Origin: an uncultured Bacteroidales bacterium | GTDB lineage: Bacteria; Bacteroidota; Bacteroidia; Bacteroidales; Paludibacteraceae | Assembly: GCA_900542355.1 (NCBI GenBank) | Contig: UQNE01000010.1 | Location: 1-64,000, forward strand | Reading direction: 5' to 3' | DNA: 64,000 bases | In this document: one piece after another, positions 23,262-32,331 of the stretch | How the letters are laid out: the number at the start of each line of letters is the position of its first letter | Position numbering within the stretch: the stretch's first letter is position 1 | Program-made: the position numbers and the translations under genes | The notes under the pieces: generated by a model | What the model was told of the DNA's origin: nothing | Seen by the model: the letters and a program-made list of their open reading frames with translations, nothing else | The model's database searches: none

Positions 23262-25553
23262 TTAATCGTCAACGACACATTGTCCCATTACGGTGTATAT
23301 CTTATCGCCCCTGCGTATATACACCTGCCCGTTGCGGATTATCTTCTGCGCAACCGTGTCCGTTGTGGCATTATCCACAGAGGTAGCAACACCGGTGGTG
23401 TTGAACTCGCCCGTGTAGGTCTGCAAGGTGGCGTTGGTGGCGTCTTTCACAGTCATACCAAATGTGTAGCGGGTGGATTCGCTCAAGCCTGTAACCGTGA
23501 AACGGAAGCCAGCGGCAGTCTGCTCGGCAGCACGATGTGTCTGTCCGTTGCGTGCAGGCGCAAAAGCAATGCTCGTCAGTTGTCCGTTGGCGTTGAAAAT
23601 CAGCGTACAGAACACTTCGCCGTCTTTGCGAATCTCCAAGTTGTAGGAGGCAGCCGACTCATCCGCACGCCATACAAACACCGCCTCGTTGTCCGATGGC
23701 GTTACCGTAACCGTCCCGTCGGTGGTGGTGTTCTCCGCGCCGATACATTGAATATACTTGAACGACCCGAATACTGCATCCATCTGGTAATCACGCAGAT
23801 TGTCGCACGGCACGTGCAAATATACGTTGTAGTTCGCAAACGATGTATTGTCTGCCACAGGTGGTTCCACCGCATACGAATAGATGTCATACAACTTACG
23901 GCACCCCGCAAACGCATTGCCACCAATAGAACTCAGCGTACTCGGCAGTTCTATCTTGCCTACTTTCACAAAGCCATTAAACGCATTGTCGCCGATACCG
24001 GTAATACCCCGCTCCAAAATAACAACGTCAGTTGTATCGCGGAATAGCAGCCACGGCATATCATTTTCGTTGTAATCATACATATTGCCCGTTCCCGAAA
24101 TAGTAAGCGTATGCCCCTCATACTTCCAATAAAGATTATCACCGCATTGCCCCGAGAAGGTTTGTGCAAACTCCGCCGTAAACGTAGTATCGCAAGTCAG
24201 CACAATGGTACGCAGATTGTCGGTGTTGCCGTCCGTCCATTGGGTGAAATGGTAGCCCACATTCGGGGCGGCAGTAAGCGACACTTGGTCTAAATACTCT
24301 GCCTGATAAGGCGCATCTACATAGCCTTGAATGCCATTTGCCGATTGTGCCGTAATAGTGTATGTATTCTTCTCAAACACAGCACTATAGGTGGTATCGC
24401 CCAACACTTTTACCGTGCGCGGATTGTCGGTATTCCAATTTCCCCAATATCCTTTTCTATCCGTCCAACGGGCAAAGTGGTAGCCATAGTTGGCAGTAGC
24501 CGTGAGAGTTACTTCACTGAGATAATCGGCTGTGGTTCCACCGCTCACACTACCTCGCTCCGCATCATTCACCTCTGTGGAAATGGTGTACTGGTTGTAC
24601 GCAAACTCAGCGGTAAATGTAGTATCTTTTGTAACCGTAACCAATCGTGGATTGTCGGTATTACCATCCGTCCAGCGCACAAAATGGCGATGTTCGTTTT
24701 CGGGTATGGCAGAGACATTTATTTTTTGTCCCGGATCACACCCTATCACATTGGCACTTTCGCAACCATCGGTGTAAAGTGTAAGCGTTGTGAAATTATC
24801 TTCTGCCGATGATAGAGTCGTAGTTGATAGGCAGACAGGGCGGACAGACTGACCGCTGTGGCGAGAGTCGAGGCTCCTGCGCACGTCGGCCGAATAGAAG
24901 TAGAGGTACCACGCGACGTCCGGGTTGCCCTCGTAGAGCGACGAAGACCAATAGTAGCCGCTGCCGCCGACATCGCCGAGACCCGTGCCGAGGCGACAGC
25001 CCGCAGCGGGAAGAAAAATGGAGTTGCTGTTCGTTTTGCTAGTTACTCGGTAGCCATTGATGCCGTTTTGTGTGGTCCAAGTCCAGGTGCAGTTGTCCTG
25101 TAGTTCTTGCCTCTCGGCGTTTGTCGGCATACGCCAACTACCACCCCAATTCACACGAGCGGCATCGTCTTCGGGTTCCAAAGTGGTCTTGTTGTCGATA
25201 TAACCATTGTCGCCTTTGCTTGCATCGGTGCAGTACTTGGTGAGTTTGTTGTAATCACCATTGGCGTACTTGTAAGTTTCCCACGAATAGTATTCTTTAG
25301 GTAACACTTCTCCCCACGCATAGTAGTTTCCGTAGTCTTCGGGTTTCTCGGCACCCACATTGCACGATGCCCACTTAATGCCACTTGGCAGACCGAGGTC
25401 AACGGCTTGCATGTCAGCAGGGGCAGGGGTAATTCCTCCTTCGTAACCATTCTTACTACAATCGTCATATACATTGTAGTTCCATACATCGTCTGCCCAC
25501 ACTGACACTCCCACCAGCAAGGCAATACACAAAGATAAAACTTTTGCTTTCAT
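23262..25553 (-). CDS. secreted protein with FISUMP, InlB-type repeats and leucine-rich repeat
   Basis: The 763-residue protein has a signal peptide (MKAKVLSLCIALLVGVSVWA). A FISUMP-like domain follows (about 48-245; VDLGLPSGIKWASCNVGA, then GSWRMPTNAERQEL and YYWSSSLY). Next come three Listeria-Bacteroides (InlB-type) repeats (about 250-470), each with a HFxxWTDGNTDN-like core and CDTTFTAEF end. A short BspA-like leucine-rich segment (about 470-600) and a fibronectin-like domain follow. It ends in a KIIRNGQVYIRRGDKIY tail that may be a shortened T9SS sorting signal. It is probably exported and cell-attached, with a binding role inferred from domains only. It lies 25 nt after the UDG-fold-like gene. 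Confidence 0.82.
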   Translation of the reverse strand: MKAKVLSLCIALLVGVSVWADDVWNYNVYDDCSKNGYEGGITPAPADMQAVDLGLPSGIKWASCNVGAEKPEDYGNYYAWGEVLPKEYYSWETYKYANGDYNKLTKYCTDASKGDNGYIDNKTTLEPEDDAARVNWGGSWRMPTNAERQELQDNCTWTWTTQNGINGYRVTSKTNSNSIFLPAAGCRLGTGLGDVGGSGYYWSSSLYEGNPDVAWYLYFYSADVRRSLDSRHSGQSVRPVCLSTTTLSSAEDNFTTLTLYTDGCESANVIGCDPGQKINVSAIPENEHRHFVRWTDGNTDNPRLVTVTKDTTFTAEFAYNQYTISTEVNDAERGSVSGGTTADYLSEVTLTATANYGYHFARWTDRKGYWGNWNTDNPRTVKVLGDTTYSAVFEKNTYTITAQSANGIQGYVDAPYQAEYLDQVSLTAAPNVGYHFTQWTDGNTDNLRTIVLTCDTTFTAEFAQTFSGQCGDNLYWKYEGHTLTISGTGNMYDYNENDMPWLLFRDTTDVVILERGITGIGDNAFNGFVKVGKIELPSTLSSIGGNAFAGCRKLYDIYSYAVEPPVADNTSFANYNVYLHVPCDNLRDYQMDAVFGSFKYIQCIGAENTTTDGTVTVTPSDNEAVFVWRADESAASYNLEIRKDGEVFCTLIFNANGQLTSIAFAPARNGQTHRAAEQTAAGFRFTVTGLSESTRYTFGMTVKDATNATLQTYTGEFNTTGVATSVDNATTDTVAQKIIRNGQVYIRRGDKIYTVMGQCVVDD

Positions 25554-25578
25554 AATAAAACATTTTATTTGTTAGACT

Positions 25579-26199
25579 TTACAATTGTGTGGCTATGACC
25601 TTGTACCACCAATCCCAACTATAGGCGGCAGAAGGATGATAGACAGCAATAACACGCGATTTCTTGCCGTTTTTCAGTTGGTAGTAACCATTAGGAACCG
25701 ACCAATTATCTACAATCAAGGGTTCGCCATCAATCCAGCCGTCTTCTTTGCCGGGCAGATTGGCATACAAACGGGTTACACCCCACACGATAATCAAATC
25801 GGGTTGCAATGCCTCTATCACCTCAAGAAAAGCCTTTCTACCCTCGGCATATTCTTCTTTGGTGCCGCCTCGGCGTGTACCTTTTAGTGCCACTTGTAGG
25901 AAATTGAAAAACGCTATTGAGTTCCAAATCTCTTTGCTCCTTTCGGGAGAGGTTTCTTCGTTCACCAAAGAACGCTCGAATTTTTTGAATGTAGGAGTCC
26001 ATTTGTCGATATTGCCATCCAACATCCATTGAATAATTTTTGAGGTGTTGATGTCTGTACACTCCTGCGCGTACTTGCGTCCGCACTGTTCGCAGCCATC
26101 GCAATAATGGCTTTCACCCAGAACCAATATCTTCTTGCCGAAGATACCGCCTGTCTCATAGTTTTTGCCTATCCAAGGCTTAAAAAACACATGTTCCAT
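25579..26199 (-). CDS. uracil-DNA-glycosylase-fold-like protein
   Basis: The 206-residue product begins MEHVFFKPWIGKNY and contains KILVLGESHYCDGCEQCG and DLIIVWGVTRLYANLP, ending near VIAVYHPSAAYSWDWW. The LVLGESHY and VWG/YHPS pattern recalls the uracil-DNA glycosylase-like superfamily, and a CxxC pair follows the first motif. Catalytic identity cannot be set from motifs alone. The ATG at 26199 was chosen because the extension to 26286 is Lys/Thr-rich and lacks family similarity. Confidence 0.65.
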   Translation of the reverse strand: MEHVFFKPWIGKNYETGGIFGKKILVLGESHYCDGCEQCGRKYAQECTDINTSKIIQWMLDGNIDKWTPTFKKFERSLVNEETSPERSKEIWNSIAFFNFLQVALKGTRRGGTKEEYAEGRKAFLEVIEALQPDLIIVWGVTRLYANLPGKEDGWIDGEPLIVDNWSVPNGYYQLKNGKKSRVIAVYHPSAAYSWDWWYKVIATQL

Positions 26200-26808
26200 A
26201 CTGATACATTTAATTTGTTGTCTCCACTTTGTTATTCGGCTATCGACTTTCTCCGTTTTTGTTATTATTTGTTCACATATAGGCACACAAAAAACGCGGA
26301 CTTCTGTTAGTAAATCCGCTTTCTGTGGTCCTAGGAAAACCTGTTTTGTCGAAATTACATGCAGAAACCCACGCGTGTATATCTACATGCGCATACCTAC
26401 GACAAGTACACGCAAGTGTGGATACACCCATGAGCATCTACTAATGTCTTGCTATCGAACAAAACTTTTTGAATTTCCTAGGTTCAGAAAGTCGATTTGC
26501 AAGCGTTAGTAAACGCCGTCGCGTCAGCAACAAGGTCGCAAAAGGCTGATACCACTCCGCTAAATCAGCAGGCGACTTGTGCCTCCGCTCCCCCCACAGA
26601 TTAGAAATCTGCGGGGACCCCGAAAGTTGCCGACGCATTATTATGTCCACAAAGCCCACCCAACCGCTTTCTCAGGACGCCGCTGTGTCCGTCACCGAAA
26701 GCCACCGCGTGGGTCTTTGCATTGTGCCGATAGTTTTGATTGTCCGCCGGCACGCAGACAAATAATTCAGTTTATTAAACTGTTTTCATTCAACAAAAAG
26801 TTTTGAAG
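26200..26808. other. non-coding stretch with GC-rich, hairpin-forming segment
   Basis: No convincing gene. Bases 26490-26760 are clearly more GC-rich than the flanks. They contain a strong stem (CCCCGCAGATT / AATCTGTGGGG on the minus strand, 26594-26621) and a GCGGA hairpin near 26301-26321. A promoter-like TATCTTTG on the minus strand (26886-26893) faces it. It may be a structured RNA; it does not match RNase P, tmRNA or SRP RNA hallmarks that I know. Confidence 0.35.
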
Positions 26809-26840
26809 TTTGTGTAACTCACAAAAAATGGGTATCTTTG
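26809..26840 (+). promoter_or_regulatory. promoter upstream of the small zinc-ribbon gene
   Basis: TTTG (26809-26812), 20 nt, then TATCTTTG (26833-26840). A -7-like element in the opposite direction (26886-26893) faces it, so convergent transcription is possible. The RNA would have a leader of about 270 nt. Confidence 0.5.
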
Positions 26841-27118
26841 CAGTGTAAAAAGAAGACAAAACAAAAACTTCAAAAACCACGCGCAAAGATACAACAATTA
26901 TTTCAGATTTGCGAACTTTTTTCGCAAAAAAATGATGCTGACCATGCAATTTATAGCCTAATGGAGGTAATGGAGCACATACATATACAGCCAAGACAGA
27001 TAGGTATGGCTAAAAAAGCAAACTGCAAGTTTCCCCCTTGCATATGCTCAACTTACTCATCGTTTTTCCATTCTTTACGGTAAAGTTCGTATAATTAAAC
27101 TCTAAAAAACAAACAAGT

Positions 27119-27259
27119 ATGACAAGAGAAGAACAACTTAAGTTTTGCCAGGTCTGCAAGCACCGCCAAATGGATATGCATCAGGGACTGCTATGCGGAT
27201 TGACCCATGCGAAAGCCGATTTTGTTGTAGGCAATGTTAGTCAGATGTTAGTCGGATAG
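27119..27259 (+). CDS. short zinc-ribbon protein, probably truncated
   Basis: The ATG starts MTREEQLKFCQVCKHRQMDM and continues HQGLLCGLTHAKADF. This is the N-terminal CxxC...C module of a common Bacteroidetes family (FCKVCxNRxxDxxxGLxCxLTxEKADF). In that family the module is normally followed by an acidic stretch and membrane helices. Here the frame ends after 46 residues in unrelated sequence (VVGNVSQMLVG). It may be a remnant or a stand-alone small protein. Confidence 0.6.
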   Translation: MTREEQLKFCQVCKHRQMDMHQGLLCGLTHAKADFVVGNVSQMLVG

Positions 27260-27310
27260 TGTCGATATGTATTTTATGCACCTATTGGCATACATTTTGC
27301 TGTTTTCTCG

Positions 27311-28108
27311 TTAGGTGGTCTTTGTCGTTTTGTCTTTTTCCTCTTTCTCCTCGTTTTGCGTGGTTTCGGCAGAGAGAGGTTGCTCCAACTCGTCGAGAAT
27401 AGAAGGAGAATCTAACACGAAACCGGCAGAGTGTTTCTCCATAAGAGCATCGTGGCGGAATAGTACATAGAGGGCGACTATCAGACCTCCGAGGAAGTCG
27501 AGCGTGAGGTCGGTCATCGTATCTCGTAAGGCTTCATGCCCTACCAAGGGAATGTCTTGATCGGTGTAGATAGAGCCGGAAGTAGTTTCCATAAACTGCT
27601 GAGTATTCGTACCGAAGAGGTCATCGTAGGTATATTCGCAAATCTCCCAGATTGCCCCGCAAGCAAGCGAGAACATCAGCAAGAAGAGAGCAAGAAAATA
27701 CTTGTTGCTAAAAACGACCTTGTCGGAATCAGAGAGGAGAATATGCACCACCCACAGTCCGACAAACGATAGGACACTACCCGAGAATAGGTGCAGCAGC
27801 GAGTCCCACCACGGGTATCGACCATAGAAGTTCAGTCCGTCGCCCAACACCATTGCGGTAAATGCAAATGCCGCTATTGCTACCGTGAGGACGAGAGGCA
27901 CATTGAGCAGAAAACGCTTGCGCAAGATAATCGGGGCAGTCAGGATGAGCAACATCGCCACATATTGCAGTCCGCAGAAAAGCACCGCTTGGAGTGTCGT
28001 TTCGGGTTGAAAAAGCAAATAGACAACATTAGCGATACCCAAAACAACGGTAAGAACAAACAAAACGATGTAGAACCGTTTGAGGCGTTGATGAGGAGTG
28101 GATGACAT
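27311..28108 (-). CDS. multi-pass membrane protein, DUF2238-like
   Basis: The 265-residue protein has about seven hydrophobic segments. It carries the motif run YPWWDSLLHLFSG, GAIWEICEYTYDD, and DTMTDLTLDFLGG, typical of the DUF2238 membrane family. The C-terminal 40 residues are charged and cytoplasmic-looking (ETTQNEEKEEKDKTTK). The function of the family is unknown. It is divergent from the glycosyltransferase gene, with a 125-nt shared upstream region in which I could not place promoters. Confidence 0.75.
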   Translation of the reverse strand: MSSTPHQRLKRFYIVLFVLTVVLGIANVVYLLFQPETTLQAVLFCGLQYVAMLLILTAPIILRKRFLLNVPLVLTVAIAAFAFTAMVLGDGLNFYGRYPWWDSLLHLFSGSVLSFVGLWVVHILLSDSDKVVFSNKYFLALFLLMFSLACGAIWEICEYTYDDLFGTNTQQFMETTSGSIYTDQDIPLVGHEALRDTMTDLTLDFLGGLIVALYVLFRHDALMEKHSAGFVLDSPSILDELEQPLSAETTQNEEKEEKDKTTKTT

Positions 28109-28233
28109 AGCAGGTTCGGAATTAGAAATTGTATTTTAAGTTTCCAAACTACGCACAAAAACTATACCGCAAATGCAAGAAAATCAGTGAATAAAATAAA
28201 AACACACCCAATAAGAAAATATAAACTATAAAA

Positions 28234-29445
28234 ATGAAGATACTACTTGTTATCGACCAGTTTGATGCCGCCAACAACGGCACAACCATTTCGGCAAAGC
28301 GTTTTGCCACCCACCTGCGTGAACACGGCAATGAGGTGCGCGTGGTATCCACGGGTGCGCCTTCGGAGGACAAATATGTGGTAGCCGAATGGAAATCGCC
28401 CATCGGCGAGAGCCTAATCAAAGCACAAGGAATGGCCTTTGGTAAACCGGAAATAGATGTGCTTGAAAACGCTATCTCGTGGGCGGATGTGGTGCATTTT
28501 ATGATGCCTTTCTCGCTATCGATTGAAGGGCTGAAAGTATGTCAGAAATTAAGTGTACCGCACACAGCCGCCTTCCATGTACAGCCGGAAAACATCACTT
28601 CGAGTATCGGCTTGAAGGACGCCACGCTCATCAACAAAGCACTTTACCACACTTTCCGCGACACTTTCTACAACAACTTTAAGCACATTCATTGCCCGAG
28701 CCATTTCATAGCCAACCAACTGAAGGAGAATGGCTACACGGCTAAGTTGCATGTAATCAGTAATGGTGTGGAGGCCGATTTCAAGTACCGTCGAGATACC
28801 GAGAAATCGCCTGAGTTTGAGGGTAAAATTGTGATTATGATGATAGGTCGGCTGTCGGTAGAGAAACGCCAAGATGTGATTATCGACGCCGTAAAAAAGA
28901 GCAAGTATGCAGACCGCATACAGTTGGTTTTTGCGGGGCAGGGGCCGTTGCTCGCCGACCTTGAGAAACAAGGTGCAGACCTAAAGAACCCGCCAATCTT
29001 CCGTTTCTTCAGCAAGGCGGAACTGATTGATATGCTTGCGCAGACCGACCTCTATGTGCATGCAGCGGACATTGAGATAGAGGCTATCTCGTGTATCGAG
29101 GCATTTGCGACGGGTGTAGTGCCTGTAATTGCCAATTCAGACCGTTCTGCGACGCCACAGTTCGCATTAGATAAACGCAGTCTGTTCATCCCGGGCGACA
29201 GCGATGACCTTGCGCAGACAATCGACTACTGGTTGGACAACCCCGAAGAGCGCAAGCGCATGGAACCGCAATACGCCGAGGCGGGGAAGCAATACAGCAT
29301 AGAGCGTTCTATCGAATTGGCAGAGGAGATGTTCCGCGAGGGCATTGCCGACAACGACCCGGAAGAAGATCGCAAGACCTGGCGAATTGCATTGGAAGAG
29401 GATGTAAAACGCCTGCGCGAGCGGCTTGCCAAACTGCGCGAATAG
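28234..29445 (+). CDS. glycosyltransferase family 4 protein
   Basis: The 403-residue GT-B enzyme has an N-terminal domain starting MKILLVIDQFDAANNGTT. The C-terminal donor-binding domain contains MIGRLSVEKRQDVIIDA, LVFAGQGPLL, and the EX7E-type motif EIEAISCIEAFATG. GT4 enzymes of this kind glycosylate lipids or polysaccharides from nucleotide sugars. The C-terminal 40 residues form a charged helix. A terminator follows at 29522. The acceptor cannot be predicted. Confidence 0.85.
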   Translation: MKILLVIDQFDAANNGTTISAKRFATHLREHGNEVRVVSTGAPSEDKYVVAEWKSPIGESLIKAQGMAFGKPEIDVLENAISWADVVHFMMPFSLSIEGLKVCQKLSVPHTAAFHVQPENITSSIGLKDATLINKALYHTFRDTFYNNFKHIHCPSHFIANQLKENGYTAKLHVISNGVEADFKYRRDTEKSPEFEGKIVIMMIGRLSVEKRQDVIIDAVKKSKYADRIQLVFAGQGPLLADLEKQGADLKNPPIFRFFSKAELIDMLAQTDLYVHAADIEIEAISCIEAFATGVVPVIANSDRSATPQFALDKRSLFIPGDSDDLAQTIDYWLDNPEERKRMEPQYAEAGKQYSIERSIELAEEMFREGIADNDPEEDRKTWRIALEEDVKRLRERLAKLRE

Positions 29446-29521
29446 TGTGTTTGTTAAGATTCAGTCTGTGCGAATACTGCTTTCCGTAGTTTGAGAAACG
29501 ACATATTGAACTATATTTGAT

Positions 29522-29559
29522 AAAAAGGCTGCCCGAGAATGTATCGAGCAGCCTTTTTT
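29522..29559 (+). terminator. rho-independent terminator
   Basis: AAAAAGGCTGC pairs with GCAGCCTTTTTT (29548-29559). The symmetric A and T runs suggest it serves both the glycosyltransferase gene and the convergent gene at 29605-30114. Confidence 0.75.
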
Positions 29560-29604
29560 GTTCGTTCTACCGGATTACGGGAATGTTGGTATCTTTGCCG
29601 TGAT

Positions 29605-30114
29605 TTACAGGAGAGTTTTTGCCTCGTCTTTGAGGGCAGAGAGAGCCACACTATTGGGGGTATCGCCATTGGTGGCGTAGGCGGTGATGAGGGTCTTGGC
29701 ATAGTCTAGACTCGTGCTGCCTTGGGGCATACCGGCTGCCATAGCAGTTACGAACGCCGCCATCTCATCCCGCGCATGGATAATCTTATCCCACACCTCA
29801 TCGCTCACATAAATCTGCTGACTGAGATTATGGTCATACTCCATACGAATGGTACGGAGCAACTGCTGCTGCACCTGCGGGACAGTCATCTCTTGGAGGT
29901 TGATGTCCATCAGCATGTGCTCGGGTGTAGTGCGCTCCAAGAGGAGAGTCAGACGCTCATAGGCACGCAAGCGAATGGAGGAAATCTCTTTCTGCGAGGC
30001 GCGTTTGAGTTCCCACATACGCTTCTGCTGCTCGTTGTTGAACATCTTGTGCATGACAATCCAAGTAGCCAACAACACAATCAGTGCAGGAATAGAATAG
30101 GCTAAAACTTCCAT
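29605..30114 (-). CDS. conserved Bacteroidetes protein with N-terminal membrane anchor (DUF7935-like)
   Basis: The 169-residue product starts MEVLAYSIPALIVLLATWIV, a single membrane helix, followed by a cytoplasmic helical domain. That domain contains LKRASQKEISSIRLRAYERL and a coiled-coil-like region (RLTLLLERTTPEHML). This is a widespread Bacteroidetes architecture of unknown function. The ATG at 30114 was preferred because the upstream extension lacks the family start and reads into non-coding sequence. Confidence 0.7.
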   Translation of the reverse strand: MEVLAYSIPALIVLLATWIVMHKMFNNEQQKRMWELKRASQKEISSIRLRAYERLTLLLERTTPEHMLMDINLQEMTVPQVQQQLLRTIRMEYDHNLSQQIYVSDEVWDKIIHARDEMAAFVTAMAAGMPQGSTSLDYAKTLITAYATNGDTPNSVALSALKDEAKTLL

Positions 30115-30368
30115 AACGGGTACAGTTTCGATTGATAGGTAGTATGGTTTGTGTGGTATCCGCAAAGGATAAAACAATGCTTCAACCGCAGAGCAGTCGC
30201 TTAGTCGCTCGGAGGACGGTTTGCCAGTGATGACCAAAAAGCGACTGCCATCTCGGCTGCAAAGGTACTACAAAAATTTGGTGCGCACAAATTTATTTTG
30301 TGATTAGCGCAAAATGCTCGAAACTTGTCGGTTTTACTATCATTTTGACATCTGCCAAGATTGGCGTT

Positions 30369-30401
30369 AGGTCTCGATGAGGTTTCGACTAGATTTCGAC
30401 G
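30369..30401. repeat. imperfect tandem repeat, 3 x 11 nt
   Basis: AGGTCTCGATG, AGGTTTCGACT and AGATTTCGACG lie in the 455-nt gap between two minus-strand genes. A related array occurs on the other strand at 54767-54799. Confidence 0.75.
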
Positions 30402-30490
30402 AAGACGGGACAAAGTAGAAGTGTCAAAAAGACAGCAAAATAGTACAAATAGTAGAAATCTGCACAAAACTTATGTAAGTTATATCAAAC

Positions 30491-30523
30491 AACAGGCTGT
30501 CGGTCTTTCACCAACAGCCTGTT
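30491..30523 (-). terminator. terminator after the OmpA-like gene
   Basis: AACAGGCTGT pairs with ACAGCCTGTT around a loop; on the minus strand the stem is followed by TTTGATA. It lies about 50 nt past the stop at 30571. Confidence 0.6.
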
Positions 30524-30570
30524 TCGCAACTTAAATTTTTGTACGATATCGAAAGATACAGTCTATCATT

Positions 30571-32331
30571 CTACTCAGAAATGATAGTGTATTCAACACG
30601 ACGATTCTTAGCACGACCTTCTTCGGTATCATTGGTAGCGATAGGTTGTGTGCGCCCCATACCTGCAGTTTCGATGCGTTCTGGTGCAACGCCACGCTGA
30701 ACAAGCGCATTCTTAACCGAGTTGGCACGCCCCTCGGAGAGGATTTGGTTGTCGCGATCAGAGCCCACATTATCGGTATGACCGATGACACGGATACGGA
30801 GTGTCGGGTTCTCGGCGAGGAATAGTGCCAATTCGTTGAGCGTATTGTCAGACTCGGGGAGAATCGTAACCTCGTTGGTAGCAAAATAGAGGTGCTCTAC
30901 TACAATCTTGCGACCCTGTTTGATAGGAATAAGGGCAATGGTCATAGAATCGGCAATAGACGCCACATCAGCAATAAAGGTCTCGTAACCTGCGTGGGCG
31001 ATACGGATACGATACGGAACAGAATCTTCCAACATACGCTTAGCACAGCCTAACTCGTCTGTATTGAGGCGAAGGACTGTATCGTTGGTAGCCGCATTGA
31101 TAAACTCTGCCGAGACAGCCAACGGCGCATCGGTATCGGCATTCTTAACCGAGAATCGGAAGTAAGGACGATGCCGCAGAGCAAAACTGAGGCTGATATT
31201 CTCGCCCAAACTATCGAGAGAATAGAACTGCGTATCAGAATAGTAGTCGGTTGCGCGTGCCGTAACAGAATAGTTACCCAGATTGGTACGCGCGTGTACT
31301 TTTCCTTTCTTAGCCGTGCGCACAACGATTTTCGACTTATCCAAGTTGCGCACTTCTACTTGCGAAGAAAGTGGTTTGCGAGTAGCCGCATCCACGATAT
31401 CCACATCCAGCCACGATTGGGGTTTTGCCGGTTGTTTCGGGCGATTGACTTGGAAAAGCACAGCAAACTTAACGCCTACCAAGAGCGAAGAGAAGCGTCC
31501 GCTTGTAGCAAGGTAGGAGTTGAGAGAGACATCTCTTGGGGCTGCGGCAGACGCCATCTCCGAAACAGGCTCTGCCGATTTGATACAGGAAGTGAAGCCA
31601 TAATCGCAGAACAGACCTACACGATAGAGGCGTGGCAGAGGTTGTTTCTCGCCTCGACGAACAGCGGGTGCGGTACGGCCTTTCTTTTGTGGAAGGAAGC
31701 CGTTGATCATAAGTCCCACCTCGGCAGAAGCCTGTGCATTGAAAGCCGTCTTGGCAGTATGGGAATATGCAGCAGAAAAAGACAGCACATCATGTACAGG
31801 CACATCTTGAATATCTCCAAGTTCGCCTATGAGATGATCATCGGAGAGCGTGGTACGCACAAGGGCTGTATTCGTTGAACCTGCAAACACAGGAATACCC
31901 AACTTAACACCTGCAAGAAAATAGTAGCGGTCATCGAAAACACCACCCGCCATAATCGGGATATTGATTTGTCCGAGGTACTCTTTCTCACCGAAATCAG
32001 AGAAACGGAAATGCTCCGTCATCTTGCCTGTGGTAAGCCCCTGCGTATAGTCGGCGGTCAATTCAAAGGGATGAATCGAAGCAGTGCTATTGACGGAAGC
32101 AAACTCAAGCCCCGAATGGAGCAAGAAACGGCGGTGTTTCCACTCGTAGCCTACCTGTAAGGCTCCTCCGGCTAAGCCGTTGGTCTTACCCAAATCCGAG
32201 GTATGGAAGATACCGGAATAGCCGACGCCTAACTCGGTGGTAACGAAGTGGCGATCGGTCATTGTGGCGAACTGCTGTGCGGATACCAGCACAGAGGACA
32301 TACACAGAATCAAAAAAGATAATCGTTTCAC
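30571..32331 (-). CDS. outer-membrane protein with C-terminal OmpA domain
   Basis: The 586-residue protein has a signal peptide (MKRLSFLILCMSSVLVSA) and a beta-barrel-like N-terminal region (about 20-290). Two CarboxypepD_reg-like beta domains (about 300-465) and an OmpA peptidoglycan-binding domain (about 470-586; VIGHTDNVGSDRDNQILSEG and GMGRTQPIATNDTEEGRAKN) follow. It should tie the outer membrane to the cell wall. The start codon is GTG and overlaps the TGA of the protease gene (GTGA), so translation is coupled. The barrel part resembles that of the 272-residue protein at 49639-50457. Confidence 0.85.
   Translation of the reverse strand: MKRLSFLILCMSSVLVSAQQFATMTDRHFVTTELGVGYSGIFHTSDLGKTNGLAGGALQVGYEWKHRRFLLHSGLEFASVNSTASIHPFELTADYTQGLTTGKMTEHFRFSDFGEKEYLGQINIPIMAGGVFDDRYYFLAGVKLGIPVFAGSTNTALVRTTLSDDHLIGELGDIQDVPVHDVLSFSAAYSHTAKTAFNAQASAEVGLMINGFLPQKKGRTAPAVRRGEKQPLPRLYRVGLFCDYGFTSCIKSAEPVSEMASAAAPRDVSLNSYLATSGRFSSLLVGVKFAVLFQVNRPKQPAKPQSWLDVDIVDAATRKPLSSQVEVRNLDKSKIVVRTAKKGKVHARTNLGNYSVTARATDYYSDTQFYSLDSLGENISLSFALRHRPYFRFSVKNADTDAPLAVSAEFINAATNDTVLRLNTDELGCAKRMLEDSVPYRIRIAHAGYETFIADVASIADSMTIALIPIKQGRKIVVEHLYFATNEVTILPESDNTLNELALFLAENPTLRIRVIGHTDNVGSDRDNQILSEGRANSVKNALVQRGVAPERIETAGMGRTQPIATNDTEEGRAKNRRVEYTIISE

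Noticed and set aside
26441..26659. 72-codon minus-strand frame beginning MGFVDIIMRRQL
   Set aside because: It spans a strong RNA-like hairpin, has no ribosome binding site and resembles no protein I know. Left as unexplained non-coding sequence.
26832..26894. Invertible promoter segment between GTATCTTTGC and GCAAAGATAC
   Set aside because: The inverted repeats are themselves -7 elements only about 43 nt apart and no invertase gene is nearby; opposed promoters explain them better.
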